DNA of 64,000 nt, from assembly GCA_003963305.1 (NCBI GenBank), contig RXJR01000002.1, positions 83,638 through 147,637 of the forward strand, given 5' to 3'. The translations under genes and the position numbers were made by a program. The DNA is from Candidatus Melainabacteria bacterium. GTDB lineage: Bacteria > Cyanobacteriota > Vampirovibrionia > Obscuribacterales > Obscuribacteraceae. The notes under the pieces were generated by a model. It saw only the letters and a program-made list of their open reading frames with translations, ran no database searches and was not told where the DNA came from. Shown piece after piece: positions 43,443 to 52,955 of this stretch; position 1 is the first letter of the stretch; every line of letters begins with the position of its first letter.

Positions 43443-45329
43443 ATGAAAACGCCACGCCTAAAACTCGCGCACAAAGGCATTCTCATCGTTGTGCTTCCAT
43501 TGATCTTTCAGAGCGTCATCTATATCGCGCTGAAATCACAATTGCGAGCAACCGAGCAACAGGCCGAGAGCCAGGAACTTTCGAAGAAAATCGTAGCTAA
43601 CATTACGGCCGCCACAGTCGAGACCGGGCAGCTTTTCGGCGCGCTGGTCTTGTACTACAACGACCGCGATGAGAATTCTCTTCGGGATCTCGATAGAGTG
43701 ACCCTGCGCGCGCATGATCGCATCGCCAATCTTGCCAGAGTTATCGCCAATGAGGGCGGCGACGAAGACGAAGCAAAAAAAATCACAGCCATGTCGAGGC
43801 GATTTTTCACGGAAGTAAGAAAGGTGCGTGACCAGACACTCAGGGAAGGCAATCCCGGCTCGCTCATGGCCGAGTTCGCCGCCAGTGTTAAATTCAGAGC
43901 GGCCGGAACCACACTCAGCGATGAACTCTCGCGTCTGGCCGAGCAAGAGGAAAAACGTGTCCTGAACGTCAACGAGCAACAGAAAGAATTTCGGGAGCAC
44001 CTGGAACAATTTTTGGACATAGCGGTCGCTACAAATGCACTACTAGCGGTGGCACTTGGTTTTTTCTTCGTTCGAGGAACTGTCACCAATCTCTCCATCC
44101 TGAAAGACAATGCCTGGCGCCTGGCAGCTGATCAGCCACTGCAAAAGCGCATTGACGCCGCTGATGAGATTGGCGACGTGGACCGCATGTTTCACGAAAT
44201 GGCTCGGGCACTGCAGGAAGCAACTGATAACGAGCGGCGTATGATTGAGACGCTAAAAGCCAGTGAAGAACGACTTTCATCCGTAATTAACACAGTTCCC
44301 GTCGCCCTGGTTGTTGCCGATGAAACAGGCAAAATCGAATCTTTAAACCCGACAGCAGAAGCCTTGTTTTCATATTCGTCGCCACAAATTGTCCAGCAAC
44401 CGATCACGAGTCTTTTCAACGTCAACGGCTCCGATGTAGAACCTGCTGCGCTATTGCCTCGACTCAAGAAAGAAACAGCCAGTCGTCCAGCGCAGATGGA
44501 AGGCGTCTCGAGCGATCACGAATTCATTCCGGTCGAAGTGTCTGTCACCAGTTTCGACACGTCAGCGGGTAATCGAGTTCTTGCCACCATAATCGATGTC
44601 ACAGAGCGCTACAAACTAGAACGGTTAAAGCGAGAATTCGTGGCCATGGTGAGCCATGACATACGTGCACCGCTGAGCTCCATGCGCGCCATCTTCGAAC
44701 TTATCAAATCAGGCAGCCTTGGACCGATATCGACCGAGGCTCAAGCGAAGCTAAGCATCGCGGATTCGAACGCCGAAAATCTTCTGCAAATGGTAACCAA
44801 GCTTCTCGATCTAGAAAAGCTGGAAGCAGGTTTGGTTGAGCTTTCCTTGAAGAACTTCGCCATTCAAGACTTAATTGAATCTGCACTGAAAATGGTATCT
44901 GAACCAGCCGCAGCAAAATCAATTACATTCAAGAATGTTCCTACGAAGCTCGCGGGATTTGGAGATCGAGAAGCGCTCGTACAGGTTCTAACAAACTTGC
45001 TCGCCAACGCAATCCGTTACTCTCCGGAAAATGAATCGATTGAAATCAGTGCGAATGATACAGATAACCGTATCGAAATACGGGTCAAAGACCAGGGACC
45101 GGGAATCCCACTGCGCAAGCAAGGCGAGATTTTCGAACGCTTCAAACAAGCAAATTCTGCTCGCGATAAATCGAAGGGATTTGGTCTGGGACTGGCTATC
45201 TGCAAAACTATAATCGCCCAACACAACGAATCAATCGGAGTGGAGAGCGACGAAGGCAAGGGCAGCACGTTCTGGTTTACAGTCTCTAAGGCTGCAACCG
45301 ATAACCGACGCCTCGAAGTGTCTGAATAA
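43443..45329 (+). CDS. membrane sensor histidine kinase (PAS, HisKA, HATPase)
   Basis: A 628-residue kinase. Two membrane spans (about 12-32 and 193-213) bracket a helical extracytoplasmic region. A HAMP-like stretch and a PAS domain (about 270-385: LSSVINTVPVALVVADETG, LFSYSSPQIV) follow. EFVAMVSHDIRAPLSSM carries phosphorylatable His405; NLLANAIRYS, VKDQGPGIP and GFGLGLAICK are the N, G1 and G2 ATP-site boxes. The stop lies 44 bases inside the convergent OmpR regulator gene, an arrangement that suggests the two are a pair. It resembles the kinase at 19637-21433. The frame is open from 43062, but ATG 43443 gives a membrane-type N-terminus. Confidence 0.88.
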   Translation: MKTPRLKLAHKGILIVVLPLIFQSVIYIALKSQLRATEQQAESQELSKKIVANITAATVETGQLFGALVLYYNDRDENSLRDLDRVTLRAHDRIANLARVIANEGGDEDEAKKITAMSRRFFTEVRKVRDQTLREGNPGSLMAEFAASVKFRAAGTTLSDELSRLAEQEEKRVLNVNEQQKEFREHLEQFLDIAVATNALLAVALGFFFVRGTVTNLSILKDNAWRLAADQPLQKRIDAADEIGDVDRMFHEMARALQEATDNERRMIETLKASEERLSSVINTVPVALVVADETGKIESLNPTAEALFSYSSPQIVQQPITSLFNVNGSDVEPAALLPRLKKETASRPAQMEGVSSDHEFIPVEVSVTSFDTSAGNRVLATIIDVTERYKLERLKREFVAMVSHDIRAPLSSMRAIFELIKSGSLGPISTEAQAKLSIADSNAENLLQMVTKLLDLEKLEAGLVELSLKNFAIQDLIESALKMVSEPAAAKSITFKNVPTKLAGFGDREALVQVLTNLLANAIRYSPENESIEISANDTDNRIEIRVKDQGPGIPLRKQGEIFERFKQANSARDKSKGFGLGLAICKTIIAQHNESIGVESDEGKGSTFWFTVSKAATDNRRLEVSE

Positions 45330-45957
45330 GCGGATTCTTCTCATCAGTCTCGATCTTCTGACGCAGACGCATAATTGTCATACGCACAGTTTCGGTCGAG
45401 GCATCGGCGTCCGTCTTCCACACTCGATCGAGCAAATCATCTACCGAAAAGACTTGATTTGGATGCAATAAAAAATGTTCAAGCAGAGAGAACTCTTTTG
45501 GATACAGCTTGATGTCGATGTTTCCGCGTTTTACAGCGTGAGTGATCGGATCGAGTTCAAGATCTCGAGCAGACAAAGTCTTGTTGCGTACTTGTACAGG
45601 ACGTCTTAGAAGCGCCCTGATCCGAGCCACAAGCTCTCCGACGGCGAAGGGTTTCGTCAAATAATCATCAGCCCCGGCATCCAGTCCGGTCATTTTATCG
45701 GCGATCTGGTCGTGTCCTGTGAGAAAAATGATCGGCGTTTTTCCACCAGACGCTCTGTACTCCAGACAGATCTCTACACCGGTCGTGTCAGGAAGACTCC
45801 AATCCAAAACAATTACGTCATAGGGAATACCCTGCAGATATGCCTTTGCTTCACTGCCCGTGTGAACCTTATCGACAACGTGCTTCTCATCAGTAAGCAC
45901 CTTTTCAATTACTGAGACGAGGTTTTCGTCATCGTCAACTAGTAAGAGTTTTGCCAC
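45286..45957 (-). CDS. OmpR-family response regulator
   Basis: A 223-residue two-domain regulator. The receiver (1-115) has acidic DDD at 8-10, phosphoacceptor Asp52 (VLDWSLPD) and DDYLTKPF with the conserved Lys near 102. The winged-helix domain (about 130-223) has FSLLEHFLLHPNQVFS, TVRMTIMRLRQKIE and TLRGVGYRL, which bind DNA. The 3' end overlaps the sensor kinase at 43443 on the opposite strand, so that kinase is a likely partner. The same LDWxLP signature occurs in the regulator at 57240, so the two are paralogues. Confidence 0.9.
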   Translation of the reverse strand: MAKLLLVDDDENLVSVIEKVLTDEKHVVDKVHTGSEAKAYLQGIPYDVIVLDWSLPDTTGVEICLEYRASGGKTPIIFLTGHDQIADKMTGLDAGADDYLTKPFAVGELVARIRALLRRPVQVRNKTLSARDLELDPITHAVKRGNIDIKLYPKEFSLLEHFLLHPNQVFSVDDLLDRVWKTDADASTETVRMTIMRLRQKIETDEKNPLIQTLRGVGYRLQP

Positions 45958-45962
45958 TCGGA

Positions 45963-46148
45963 ATGCCCTCCGACGACATTATAGCGGCGACCGCTGATTT
46001 GCTTGCGAAGAAGGCCCCTCAACTGACGATTGAAACAGTTAAGGCTATACTCTATAGTAGAAAATATTCAAAATTTCAGAGTTCAGAAACTCGAAAAATT
46101 GAGATTGTAAAACTAGCCGCTCAAATCAATGGCGATTTGAACGGCTAG
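45963..46148 (+). CDS. doubtful small ORF
   Basis: A 61-residue frame (PSDDIIAATADLLAKKAP, VKAILYSRKYSKFQ) with a plausible helical composition, starting just after the divergent regulator gene. However, its last 13 codons form the right half of the hairpin that looks like the terminator of the hydrolase gene, so it may be non-coding. No known family. Confidence 0.3.
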   Translation: MPSDDIIAATADLLAKKAPQLTIETVKAILYSRKYSKFQSSETRKIEIVKLAAQINGDLNG

Positions 46149-46150
46149 TT
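46111..46150 (-). terminator. terminator of the alpha/beta hydrolase gene
   Basis: Arms 46111-46127 and 46134-46150 pair over 17 bases with a single mismatch and a 6-base loop. On the minus strand the stem is followed by TTTTAC, 27 bases after the hydrolase stop. Confidence 0.75.
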
Positions 46151-46176
46151 GATCTGTTGCTTCATAGCCTTAACTC

Positions 46177-47043
46177 CTAACCCAACTTCCGGATAAAAGC
46201 AGAGATTGTAGATTTCCAAAGCCCCTGATCGCCAGGATCTATGGTCGTATGCGTTGAATGTGGACAAACAACGAAAAGCTTCGGGCCGACAGCATGATTA
46301 TAGATTCGGCGAGAATGCGCAATCGGAATAAGCTGATCCAATGCACCGTGAAGCAGGAGTAAGGGAGGATGCGGACGAGCCAGAACTTCTGCAGTATTCA
46401 TAGCCGGGCGGGGAAACAACCATGACGGAAAAATTTTCAGAAACGGAACCTGTTCCTTAGCAATTCGCTCGAGCGACGAGAATCCAGACTGCAATATCAT
46501 CGCTGCTGCCGGGCGTTTCGTTGAAACATAGGTAGCAACGGCAGCACCGAGCGAGACACCAAATAGAACAATATGGTCGGGTTTGTAGCCCTGCGTTTCG
46601 GTCAAGAAATCAAATGCAGACACTCCGTCTGCGCAGACAGATTCAACCGACGCAGCCCCCTCACTGAGACCGAAACCTCGCGGCTCGTATGCGAAAACAG
46701 AAACACCGGCATCAAGCAACATTCGTATGAAACTCAATTTGCCGAGTATGTCGCCTGCATTTCCAGGGTGCAGCAAACATACCTTGTCGCTGCTTGGATT
46801 AATGAACATCCAGCCGTGCAACCGCCTGCCATCAACGGCCTTGAAGAAGACTTCGTAGTTTTTGAAGGAAACGACGTTGAGCAGATCTTTTGCTTCACCT
46901 CGCTGAATCTCAGGATGAAACAACTTACCGTTGTAGAGCACAGGCGCGACTCGCGGCGAGATGCCAATCCACAGAACGAAAAGTGCAGCAACAGTGCAGG
47001 CCAGCACCTTTGCCCGGCGCCGGCTGAGGATAAATTTACACAT
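46177..47043 (-). CDS. membrane-anchored alpha/beta hydrolase (BEM46/ABHD13-like)
   Basis: A 288-residue protein. One N-terminal membrane span (about 12-30) leads to the hydrolase domain: CLLHPGNAGDILGKLSFI, YEPRGFGLSEG, and VLFGVSLGAAVATYV, where Ser164 is the nucleophile. HGALDQLIPI supplies the Asp and HSTHTTI the His. The fold and PRGFG motif resemble BEM46/ABHD13-like proteins. Probable ester or lipid hydrolase facing the periplasm. Its terminator is at 46111-46150. Confidence 0.82.
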   Translation of the reverse strand: MCKFILSRRRAKVLACTVAALFVLWIGISPRVAPVLYNGKLFHPEIQRGEAKDLLNVVSFKNYEVFFKAVDGRRLHGWMFINPSSDKVCLLHPGNAGDILGKLSFIRMLLDAGVSVFAYEPRGFGLSEGAASVESVCADGVSAFDFLTETQGYKPDHIVLFGVSLGAAVATYVSTKRPAAAMILQSGFSSLERIAKEQVPFLKIFPSWLFPRPAMNTAEVLARPHPPLLLLHGALDQLIPIAHSRRIYNHAVGPKLFVVCPHSTHTTIDPGDQGLWKSTISAFIRKLG

Positions 47044-47069
47044 GACAGTAGATTTTCAGTTAATAAATA

Positions 47070-47088
47070 GCTCCGCCATAAGCGGAGC
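47070..47088 (-). terminator. terminator of the 47100-47519 gene
   Basis: GCTCCGC (47070-47076) pairs with GCGGAGC (47082-47088) around a 5-base loop; on the minus strand TATTTATTAA follows. It lies 12 bases downstream of the stop. Confidence 0.7.
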
Positions 47089-47099
47089 CGTATTCAGTT

Positions 47100-47519
47100 C
47101 TAAGCCTTCAGGAAAGCGCTCACAAAGCCAATCAGATTAGCAACGCAGCCAATCACGACAAGCGCATCGCTTAAGCCGTGATGATTCATGGTAATGCCAA
47201 TCAGTACGAAGACGATGCCCAGAGCCATGACAAGCACATCCCAAAAGAACCTGGGTTTCGGCAAAGGCAAGTCTATCTCGTGAACTTCAATCCAGTACCA
47301 GGCACTCAAGCGACCGTAAGCTGCGTGGATAGTTTGCAGCTGTGCCCAGACGAGCGCAAAGGACATGAAGTACTCCGCCTTCCAACAAACCACCTTTCCT
47401 TTCTGGCGAATGCAGTTCTCAGCCTCTTCCCTGGTAGGGAAGAGACCGATCACCTTGTTTGAATCTTTGTATTCGTGGTCTTCGCAAACCACGAATACCT
47501 TTCTTTTGCTGTTACGCAT
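47100..47519 (-). CDS. hypothetical protein with two C-terminal membrane segments
   Basis: A 139-residue protein. The first 75 residues are soluble (KVFVVCEDHEYKDSNKVIGL, FPTREEAENCIRQKGKV, then YWIEVHEIDLPLPK). The last 50 have two hydrophobic segments (VLVMALGIVFVLIGITM, ALVVIGCVANLIGFV). I do not recognise it. The ATG at 47519 has no obvious ribosome site. It is followed by a short terminator. Confidence 0.6.
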   Translation of the reverse strand: MRNSKRKVFVVCEDHEYKDSNKVIGLFPTREEAENCIRQKGKVVCWKAEYFMSFALVWAQLQTIHAAYGRLSAWYWIEVHEIDLPLPKPRFFWDVLVMALGIVFVLIGITMNHHGLSDALVVIGCVANLIGFVSAFLKA

Positions 47520-47544
47520 GCAAGTGTTTTAAATGATGAATGAA

Positions 47545-48948
47545 TTAGTTACGAACACGGCGCGCCCAGGCAACCAGCGTGCGATGGTCCCTGGTTTCGC
47601 TGATTCTCTTAAGAGAAACCTCGATCGCCTCACCTTCCTTGAAAGAATTGAGCTTCTCGCCTTTGTTCAGCTCCGAAAAGTGCAGCAAACCGCCAACACC
47701 TTCGCAGATCACATAGAGCCCGATCTCGGGAAGAATCTTGTTCACTACACCCTGATGTTTCTCGCCTTCGACCATGGAGCGCATAGACGCCAGTTTGTAA
47801 CTGACGATTGCTTTGCTTTCTTCAAGATTCAATTCAGAGAGCACGACATTGATGATGTCACCGGCTTTGAAGAAAGGCTTGACGTTGACGTTACGTCCAT
47901 CAGTCACCTGACTGCAGGGCAGAAGTGCAGTAAAGCCGTTGCCAATTGAAACGAAGAAGCCGATACGTTCTTTGAAGCGCAGAACCATGGCAGTAATCAC
48001 ATCACCAACAACCAAACCAGCCGCCTGCTTGGCAGACTGCACGGCGCGATAGCTGACTTTTACATCGCGCTTCGATTTGTTGATAGAGAGGATTTCCACT
48101 TCGATCTCTTCCCCTACACTTAATACGGTGCTGGGACGGCGACCTTCTGAGATTTCGCTGGCGTGCAGGAAGGCGGTGAAATCAGTGTCGGCGATTTCAA
48201 CAAGCGCACCAATTTCAAGTGGGCTATTCTGCGCGGTGACAAACTTTTTCACCACTCCGCTAACAACCTCTCCCACCTCCAGCTCGGCGATAGCTTTGTC
48301 GGCCATCTCATTGCGGAACAAACGATCGGAGAAGACAAGATCGCCTGCGAATTTCCCCTGCGGATTAGCCTTCACGATCTTTACCCGCATCGTCTTTTCA
48401 GCACCGGGAGCGGCGAACGTTTCACGACTGAAGTGAGCCCGCGGAATGAAACCCTGCATTCCGTTGTGATAAGTGACCTTCAAACCCTGAATGCGGTCAC
48501 CTCTTTTCACCACGTCGTGGACGTGCACTTCGACGGTCGCACCCTCCTCCTGTGCGGACTGAAGCTCCAGCCACACGGTGGCTCTTTTCTGCGAAACAAT
48601 CATGGGAGCGTCCGATTTCGGCACGATGCCGCTCACATAGAGGTCGACTGTGTCACCGTTCGAGAGTTCAGATTCTGCCTCACTGAAGGGCAGCATTGCG
48701 TCAGTGCCCACGCCGGGAATGGACACGAAATACTCTTTTCTGCCTTTTCCCACGACAGTTCCGCGCAGAAGCTGTTTCAGATCAGGATGTTTGATCGGCA
48801 TGTTGGTGCCGTTGAGCAGCTCGTGCATGGGATTGTTGGCATAAGCTGTTTTGCCCTCAACGTCGTCCCAATCGAAGTCGTCATGAGCAGTGTTTGCGTT
48901 GTTTACGCTGGCGAAGTTTGCACTTCCGAAGATTTTTGAACTTTTCAT
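47545..48948 (-). CDS. multi-S1-domain RNA-binding protein, ribosomal protein S1-like
   Basis: About 467 residues with an acidic N-terminus (FDWDDVEGK) and five S1-like repeats, each near 70-75 residues: about 65, 135, 235, 325 and 405. Characteristic pieces are LRGTVVGKGRKEYFVSIPG, GMQGFIPRAHF, FTAFLHASEIS, GFFVSIGNGFTALLPCSQ and GGLLHFSELN. It resembles 30S ribosomal protein S1, but the first repeat is atypical and the sequence could be an accessory S1-domain protein. It would bind mRNA for translation initiation. The start ATG 48948 has an A-rich leader; in-frame starts extend to 49050. Confidence 0.78.
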   Translation of the reverse strand: MKSSKIFGSANFASVNNANTAHDDFDWDDVEGKTAYANNPMHELLNGTNMPIKHPDLKQLLRGTVVGKGRKEYFVSIPGVGTDAMLPFSEAESELSNGDTVDLYVSGIVPKSDAPMIVSQKRATVWLELQSAQEEGATVEVHVHDVVKRGDRIQGLKVTYHNGMQGFIPRAHFSRETFAAPGAEKTMRVKIVKANPQGKFAGDLVFSDRLFRNEMADKAIAELEVGEVVSGVVKKFVTAQNSPLEIGALVEIADTDFTAFLHASEISEGRRPSTVLSVGEEIEVEILSINKSKRDVKVSYRAVQSAKQAAGLVVGDVITAMVLRFKERIGFFVSIGNGFTALLPCSQVTDGRNVNVKPFFKAGDIINVVLSELNLEESKAIVSYKLASMRSMVEGEKHQGVVNKILPEIGLYVICEGVGGLLHFSELNKGEKLNSFKEGEAIEVSLKRISETRDHRTLVAWARRVRN

Positions 48949-49605
48949 TTTTTTGAAATTTAAATGGTTAAACGAACAACACCAACCGCGGTGCGTTCGA
49001 TCGCAATCTAAATTCGAGGACGGGCAGAGACACACTGATCGATCAGGCATGGAATATTGTTGTAGCGCTGGAATCTATCGAGGTTTCTGCTTGCGGCTCC
49101 GGGTTCAAATGGCGATTTGTTTGATACCCATTGCTAACAAATTCGAAGACACGGTTCCTAACACAGAAAAAAGGCAACAGGAGATGCGTCCAGAACCGCT
49201 CTGAAAGCTGCCAACCAGGCATTCATAAGCTTTTCGGGGTACACCAAAAGTCGGGAGCGCAACATACAAACCCCGCAAAAGGTGGGGTAAATACGAAGTC
49301 AGAGAAGATGATTGCGGCTTCATCCACTTGAATTACTTACCGATTTGCACAGCTAGCGTTGCGTCTAATCTGGCAGCCAGAGAGAATCTGGTCGTGAACT
49401 TATGGGAAGACGTGCTTGCCTTATGAAAGAAATTCGCGAAAGAAATTCCAAACGAACAAGAAAAGATTTGCTCACTGGATCTGAAACTATTTCCAAATCT
49501 AGCAGAGCTCGCAAAAACGGTTAAGTAACTCAGCTAGTGCTCTGCGCGAGCTTATCGGGTTCTGTTATGCGGTTGTTATCTTCAAAAGCTACAACATGAA
49601 CACGG
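48949..49605. other. 657-base gap without a gene
   Basis: Only short frames of implausible composition occur. It contains the leader of the S1-type gene and a small hairpin, ACCCC at 49270-49274 with GGGGT at 49284-49288. The leaders of ribosomal S1 genes are often autoregulatory, but no structure can be assigned here. Confidence 0.4.
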
Positions 49606-50235
49606 ATGTGCAATTCAGAGAGAACACCCACTCTCCAATTTCAACAATCCACTTCGCCGCTCCTCTCAGCCCAGAATCATATGCTTCAAATCAGTAGCCT
49701 GGCGCCGATACCAATAATTGCAGAACCGCCAGGAAACAGCGATTCCACAGCTTTTGAGCAGCACTATCATGAGACTCTGTCCATGATGCGACAGACAAAG
49801 CTGTCTGAATTCGCAGCCGACAGCAAAATGCCCTTTGCCTTGAAACAACGTCAAATTGAGCTTCCCATGCTGGAATACAGTGTCGCGCTGGCGCGCTCTT
49901 CACCAAAATGGCGGCAGGTCATCGTCAAGTCCCTTATAGAAAACATTGAACAAGGACCAGGACATTTTTCCGTGCATCGAGCTAAAGATGCGCTGAAACA
50001 GATCGCGCTGGCGATTGGTATTCCTAACTTATCGTCCATGCTCAAGTCACAGGATCTAACGGAGTCAGAACAAGCGGCCGAGTTACTGGGCTGGCTAAAG
50101 AATTCACGTGCCGCGCAACCGCTTTTAATGTCACTTAAATCGGACCACCCTCTCAGGCAACGGATTGGGGACATCGTAGGTCAGCACTACAGTCAGTACA
50201 GAATCGAAGCAGCCACCTTCGAGGTCATCAGTTAG
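49606..50235 (+). CDS. hypothetical HEAT-like helical protein
   Basis: A 209-residue soluble protein. The second half is helical with repeating hydrophobic positions (VALARSSPKWRQVIVKSLIE, DALKQIALAIGIPNLS, AAELLGWLKNSRAAQPLLM, LRQRIGDIV), reminiscent of HEAT-type repeats. The first 45 residues are low-complexity and likely disordered. No known function. The following gene, on the same strand, starts about 150 bases later. Confidence 0.65.
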   Translation: MCNSERTPTLQFQQSTSPLLSAQNHMLQISSLAPIPIIAEPPGNSDSTAFEQHYHETLSMMRQTKLSEFAADSKMPFALKQRQIELPMLEYSVALARSSPKWRQVIVKSLIENIEQGPGHFSVHRAKDALKQIALAIGIPNLSSMLKSQDLTESEQAAELLGWLKNSRAAQPLLMSLKSDHPLRQRIGDIVGQHYSQYRIEAATFEVIS

Positions 50236-50388
50236 TTTTAAGGCAATCAAAATGTTCACGCGTAGTTTGGGCTTCCCCAGCTGCGCTTTTATGCATGTTA
50301 TAGGACGCCTGCATGCATAGCGCCCCATGACACCGGGTACAAGGATGCAGGATACCTGGGAGAGGCACACAAACAGAGGCGAATTTCC

Positions 50389-52950
50389 GTGACAGAAGAT
50401 TGGCGAGAACGCCTGAAACACCTGGAATACCCCGCTCAGAATCAAAAAAGTGCCGATGCCGAACCAAGACCACAAGGGCAAACAAATCAAAACGATGCTC
50501 AGGGCAACTTGCGCGATGCGCAGGGCAGCATAAGCGATTTGCACGACAATTCAGAAAGTCTGCACCAAAGCTCATCCGATTCACCCAGTCACCTGAACCA
50601 TTCCAGAACAAATCCAGGTGAATCACGCACAGACCTGATTCCCCCGCCACAGACTGCCGATACAGGCTCAAGCAGCCTGTCATTCAAAGCCAGTCGGCGT
50701 GGTGCGGTGGAAGCCAAACGACAGACAAAAGATCAGGCGCGCCCAACCTCTACAGGCTCCTTCGACGTTGCAGCCCTGACGGAACGCGGTCAACAAAAAC
50801 CGCCGACGAGCGAGGAGTTACTGAAAGAGCTGGAGCGATTTACAATCGCCAAGCTGCTTGCAGCCCACCGCAAACAGAAATTACTGGCGCTTGCGGCAGT
50901 GGCGGGCGTCGTTTTGCTGATCATCGTCACAATCGCCTCGAATTCAATGAATTCGCCAGAGCTGACCAAGTGGTGCAATCGTGCTTGCATGCTGGCAGTG
51001 CCACTGTCACTTGTATATGGACTGAAAGAAGGCATCCGCTGGCTGATGAAGGTTCAGCCACTGACAGCACAAAAACTGAACAGCCTCCTTGGCTGGGGCG
51101 ACCCGCGCGAAATCGCAATTTCTTACATTGATACAGCCGATTTTGTCAGCGCCGAAAAAGTCCTTGAAAAAGCCTGCAAAAAGATGAGCGCAAAACAGGC
51201 TAAGCAATACATTTCAGCTTATGGATTACTGGGGCTGATTCACGCCTACACGGGCAGAACGGATGCAGCGGACACGATTATCAGACAAGCGCAAGAACTT
51301 TCCGAATCAAACTATAAGGCTCGACAGACAGACAGTAATGCCGTTCTATTGCAAATGTCTCTAAACTACAGAGGCGAATTTCATCAGCTCATGGGGCAAT
51401 ACGAAAGTGCGCACAGAATCTATTTGCGCACACTGCAACTGATTTGCACTGAACTCAACCCTGATGGCGAGGCGATCGTGTCGGCCCTGGCTAATCTCGG
51501 TCATGTAAAAAATCTGATGGGACAGCACGCAGAAGCCCTGACATTGCTCGTGCGCGCACATGAAATTGGACAGGAACTGCCCCATGTACGCGAGACAATG
51601 AAAGCATTCGTCAGCTCCAACCTTGGCACCGCATATCGTGGCATTGGAAAACTGGATGAGAGCGAAGGCTTCTTCCACGGAGCCATAGCCCTGGCCGAAG
51701 GTCCGCTCGGACAGCGAGAATTGGGACGAATCTACTATGATCTGGCCAGACTGTACGTGACCGGTGCACAACACGATCTCGGTTTAGGATTCTATCAGAA
51801 GTCGACTGCAGCCTATGACACATGGAAGCCTCTGGTCAATCCCGAGTATTTACGTGTCCTGCAAGATTATGCTTACTATCTGCGCAGCATCGAGCACAAC
51901 GACGACGCAGACTTAGCAAAGAAGAAAGCTCAGCAGATGCAGCAAAATCTGCGCGACATAAATAATATGAATCAGGGAGTAGTTCAGAAAATCAACGCCA
52001 GCATCGTCGAGAGTGTGCAGGCAGTCCACAAGCCATCAAGATTCCCTATCTTCTGGACTCTGTTTTTCATGTGGGAATGCTATTCACTATGGCTGAGCGG
52101 GCTGCGGGTCGCTCCTTACAGAGAGTGGGCGCTACTGATCACGGCCGGCGCCGTGCTTGCTCTTAAATTGAAAACGAAGTATGGACCACCTTCCCGCAAC
52201 GAACTCTCTCAGGGCGCATCCATGGCCCTCCTTTCCATGGTTCCTTTCGCTCGCTCGGCGCTTCCGGAACTAAGCCAAATGTCCAAAACCGGCATTGCCA
52301 CATTTGTGGTGCTGGTCGTCGGTGCATTCGGAATTGTCAAAGCACTCTCGGTGCCACCGAATACAGTACCAAGCGGACTGCTTTCTGTCGAATACGAACG
52401 GCTCGCAGACAGACTGATCGACGAAGAGAACTATAATCTCGCCGCCAAAGCTTTTGATAAAGCCGTGGTCGACGCGTCCAATAAAACAAAAAACTCCATT
52501 GAACGCACTAAAACATGCAGAATGCCGCTAAAAGCCCAACCAGATGCCGCTATTCAAATGAACATGGACGCACTAAAGCTCAGGCAAGACAAAGAAAATG
52601 ATTTGGCCTTTCAAAAATGGAACGAATGCATGACTAAGTATCCAGACTTCGAACAGCCCGCCGTGCACGTCGCTGAAGAGTTGCTCAAGAAATCAAAAGA
52701 TGCAAAGGCAGCGGAAGAGATTCTAAATCGAGTACTGGCAAAGAATCCCAACTATTACGATGCCTTGAACGAGATGGCATCAGTAAAAGTCGCAGAGCAC
52801 GACAGCACAGCCAGTATGCAGTACACAATGAAAGCATTCAAGGCACTGGCTGGCGAGGATGACAACTCTACACAGCTTATGGAAGGCGCCTTCACCAAAC
52901 TCGAAAAAGCCGAGAAAGAACTAAAAGCACGCAAAGCGACGCAACGCTAG
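50389..52950 (+). CDS. large TPR membrane protein
   Basis: An 853-residue protein. A disordered Gln/Ser-rich region of about 130 residues is followed by two hydrophobic segments (LALAAVAGVVLLIIVTIA, then a second near 205), a block of TPRs (about 240-530: LLGLIHAYTGRTDAADTIIR, ALANLGHVKNLMGQHAEAL), three further membrane segments (about 550-655), and a C-terminal TPR-like block (about 670-850: YNLAAKAFDKAV, DAKAAEEILNRVLAKNP). It probably scaffolds a membrane complex; the partner is unknown. The start is GTG 50389 after AGAGG. Confidence 0.72.
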   Translation: MTEDWRERLKHLEYPAQNQKSADAEPRPQGQTNQNDAQGNLRDAQGSISDLHDNSESLHQSSSDSPSHLNHSRTNPGESRTDLIPPPQTADTGSSSLSFKASRRGAVEAKRQTKDQARPTSTGSFDVAALTERGQQKPPTSEELLKELERFTIAKLLAAHRKQKLLALAAVAGVVLLIIVTIASNSMNSPELTKWCNRACMLAVPLSLVYGLKEGIRWLMKVQPLTAQKLNSLLGWGDPREIAISYIDTADFVSAEKVLEKACKKMSAKQAKQYISAYGLLGLIHAYTGRTDAADTIIRQAQELSESNYKARQTDSNAVLLQMSLNYRGEFHQLMGQYESAHRIYLRTLQLICTELNPDGEAIVSALANLGHVKNLMGQHAEALTLLVRAHEIGQELPHVRETMKAFVSSNLGTAYRGIGKLDESEGFFHGAIALAEGPLGQRELGRIYYDLARLYVTGAQHDLGLGFYQKSTAAYDTWKPLVNPEYLRVLQDYAYYLRSIEHNDDADLAKKKAQQMQQNLRDINNMNQGVVQKINASIVESVQAVHKPSRFPIFWTLFFMWECYSLWLSGLRVAPYREWALLITAGAVLALKLKTKYGPPSRNELSQGASMALLSMVPFARSALPELSQMSKTGIATFVVLVVGAFGIVKALSVPPNTVPSGLLSVEYERLADRLIDEENYNLAAKAFDKAVVDASNKTKNSIERTKTCRMPLKAQPDAAIQMNMDALKLRQDKENDLAFQKWNECMTKYPDFEQPAVHVAEELLKKSKDAKAAEEILNRVLAKNPNYYDALNEMASVKVAEHDSTASMQYTMKAFKALAGEDDNSTQLMEGAFTKLEKAEKELKARKATQR

Positions 52951-52955
52951 GCACA

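Noticed and set aside
48163..48939. 258-residue plus-strand frame opposite the S1-type gene
   Set aside because: Shadow frame: His- and Val-rich composition and no known motif, while the minus frame has S1 repeats.
49284..49288. Hairpin in the 5' region of the S1-type gene as a terminator
   Set aside because: Five-base-pair stem without a T-run; could be any leader structure.
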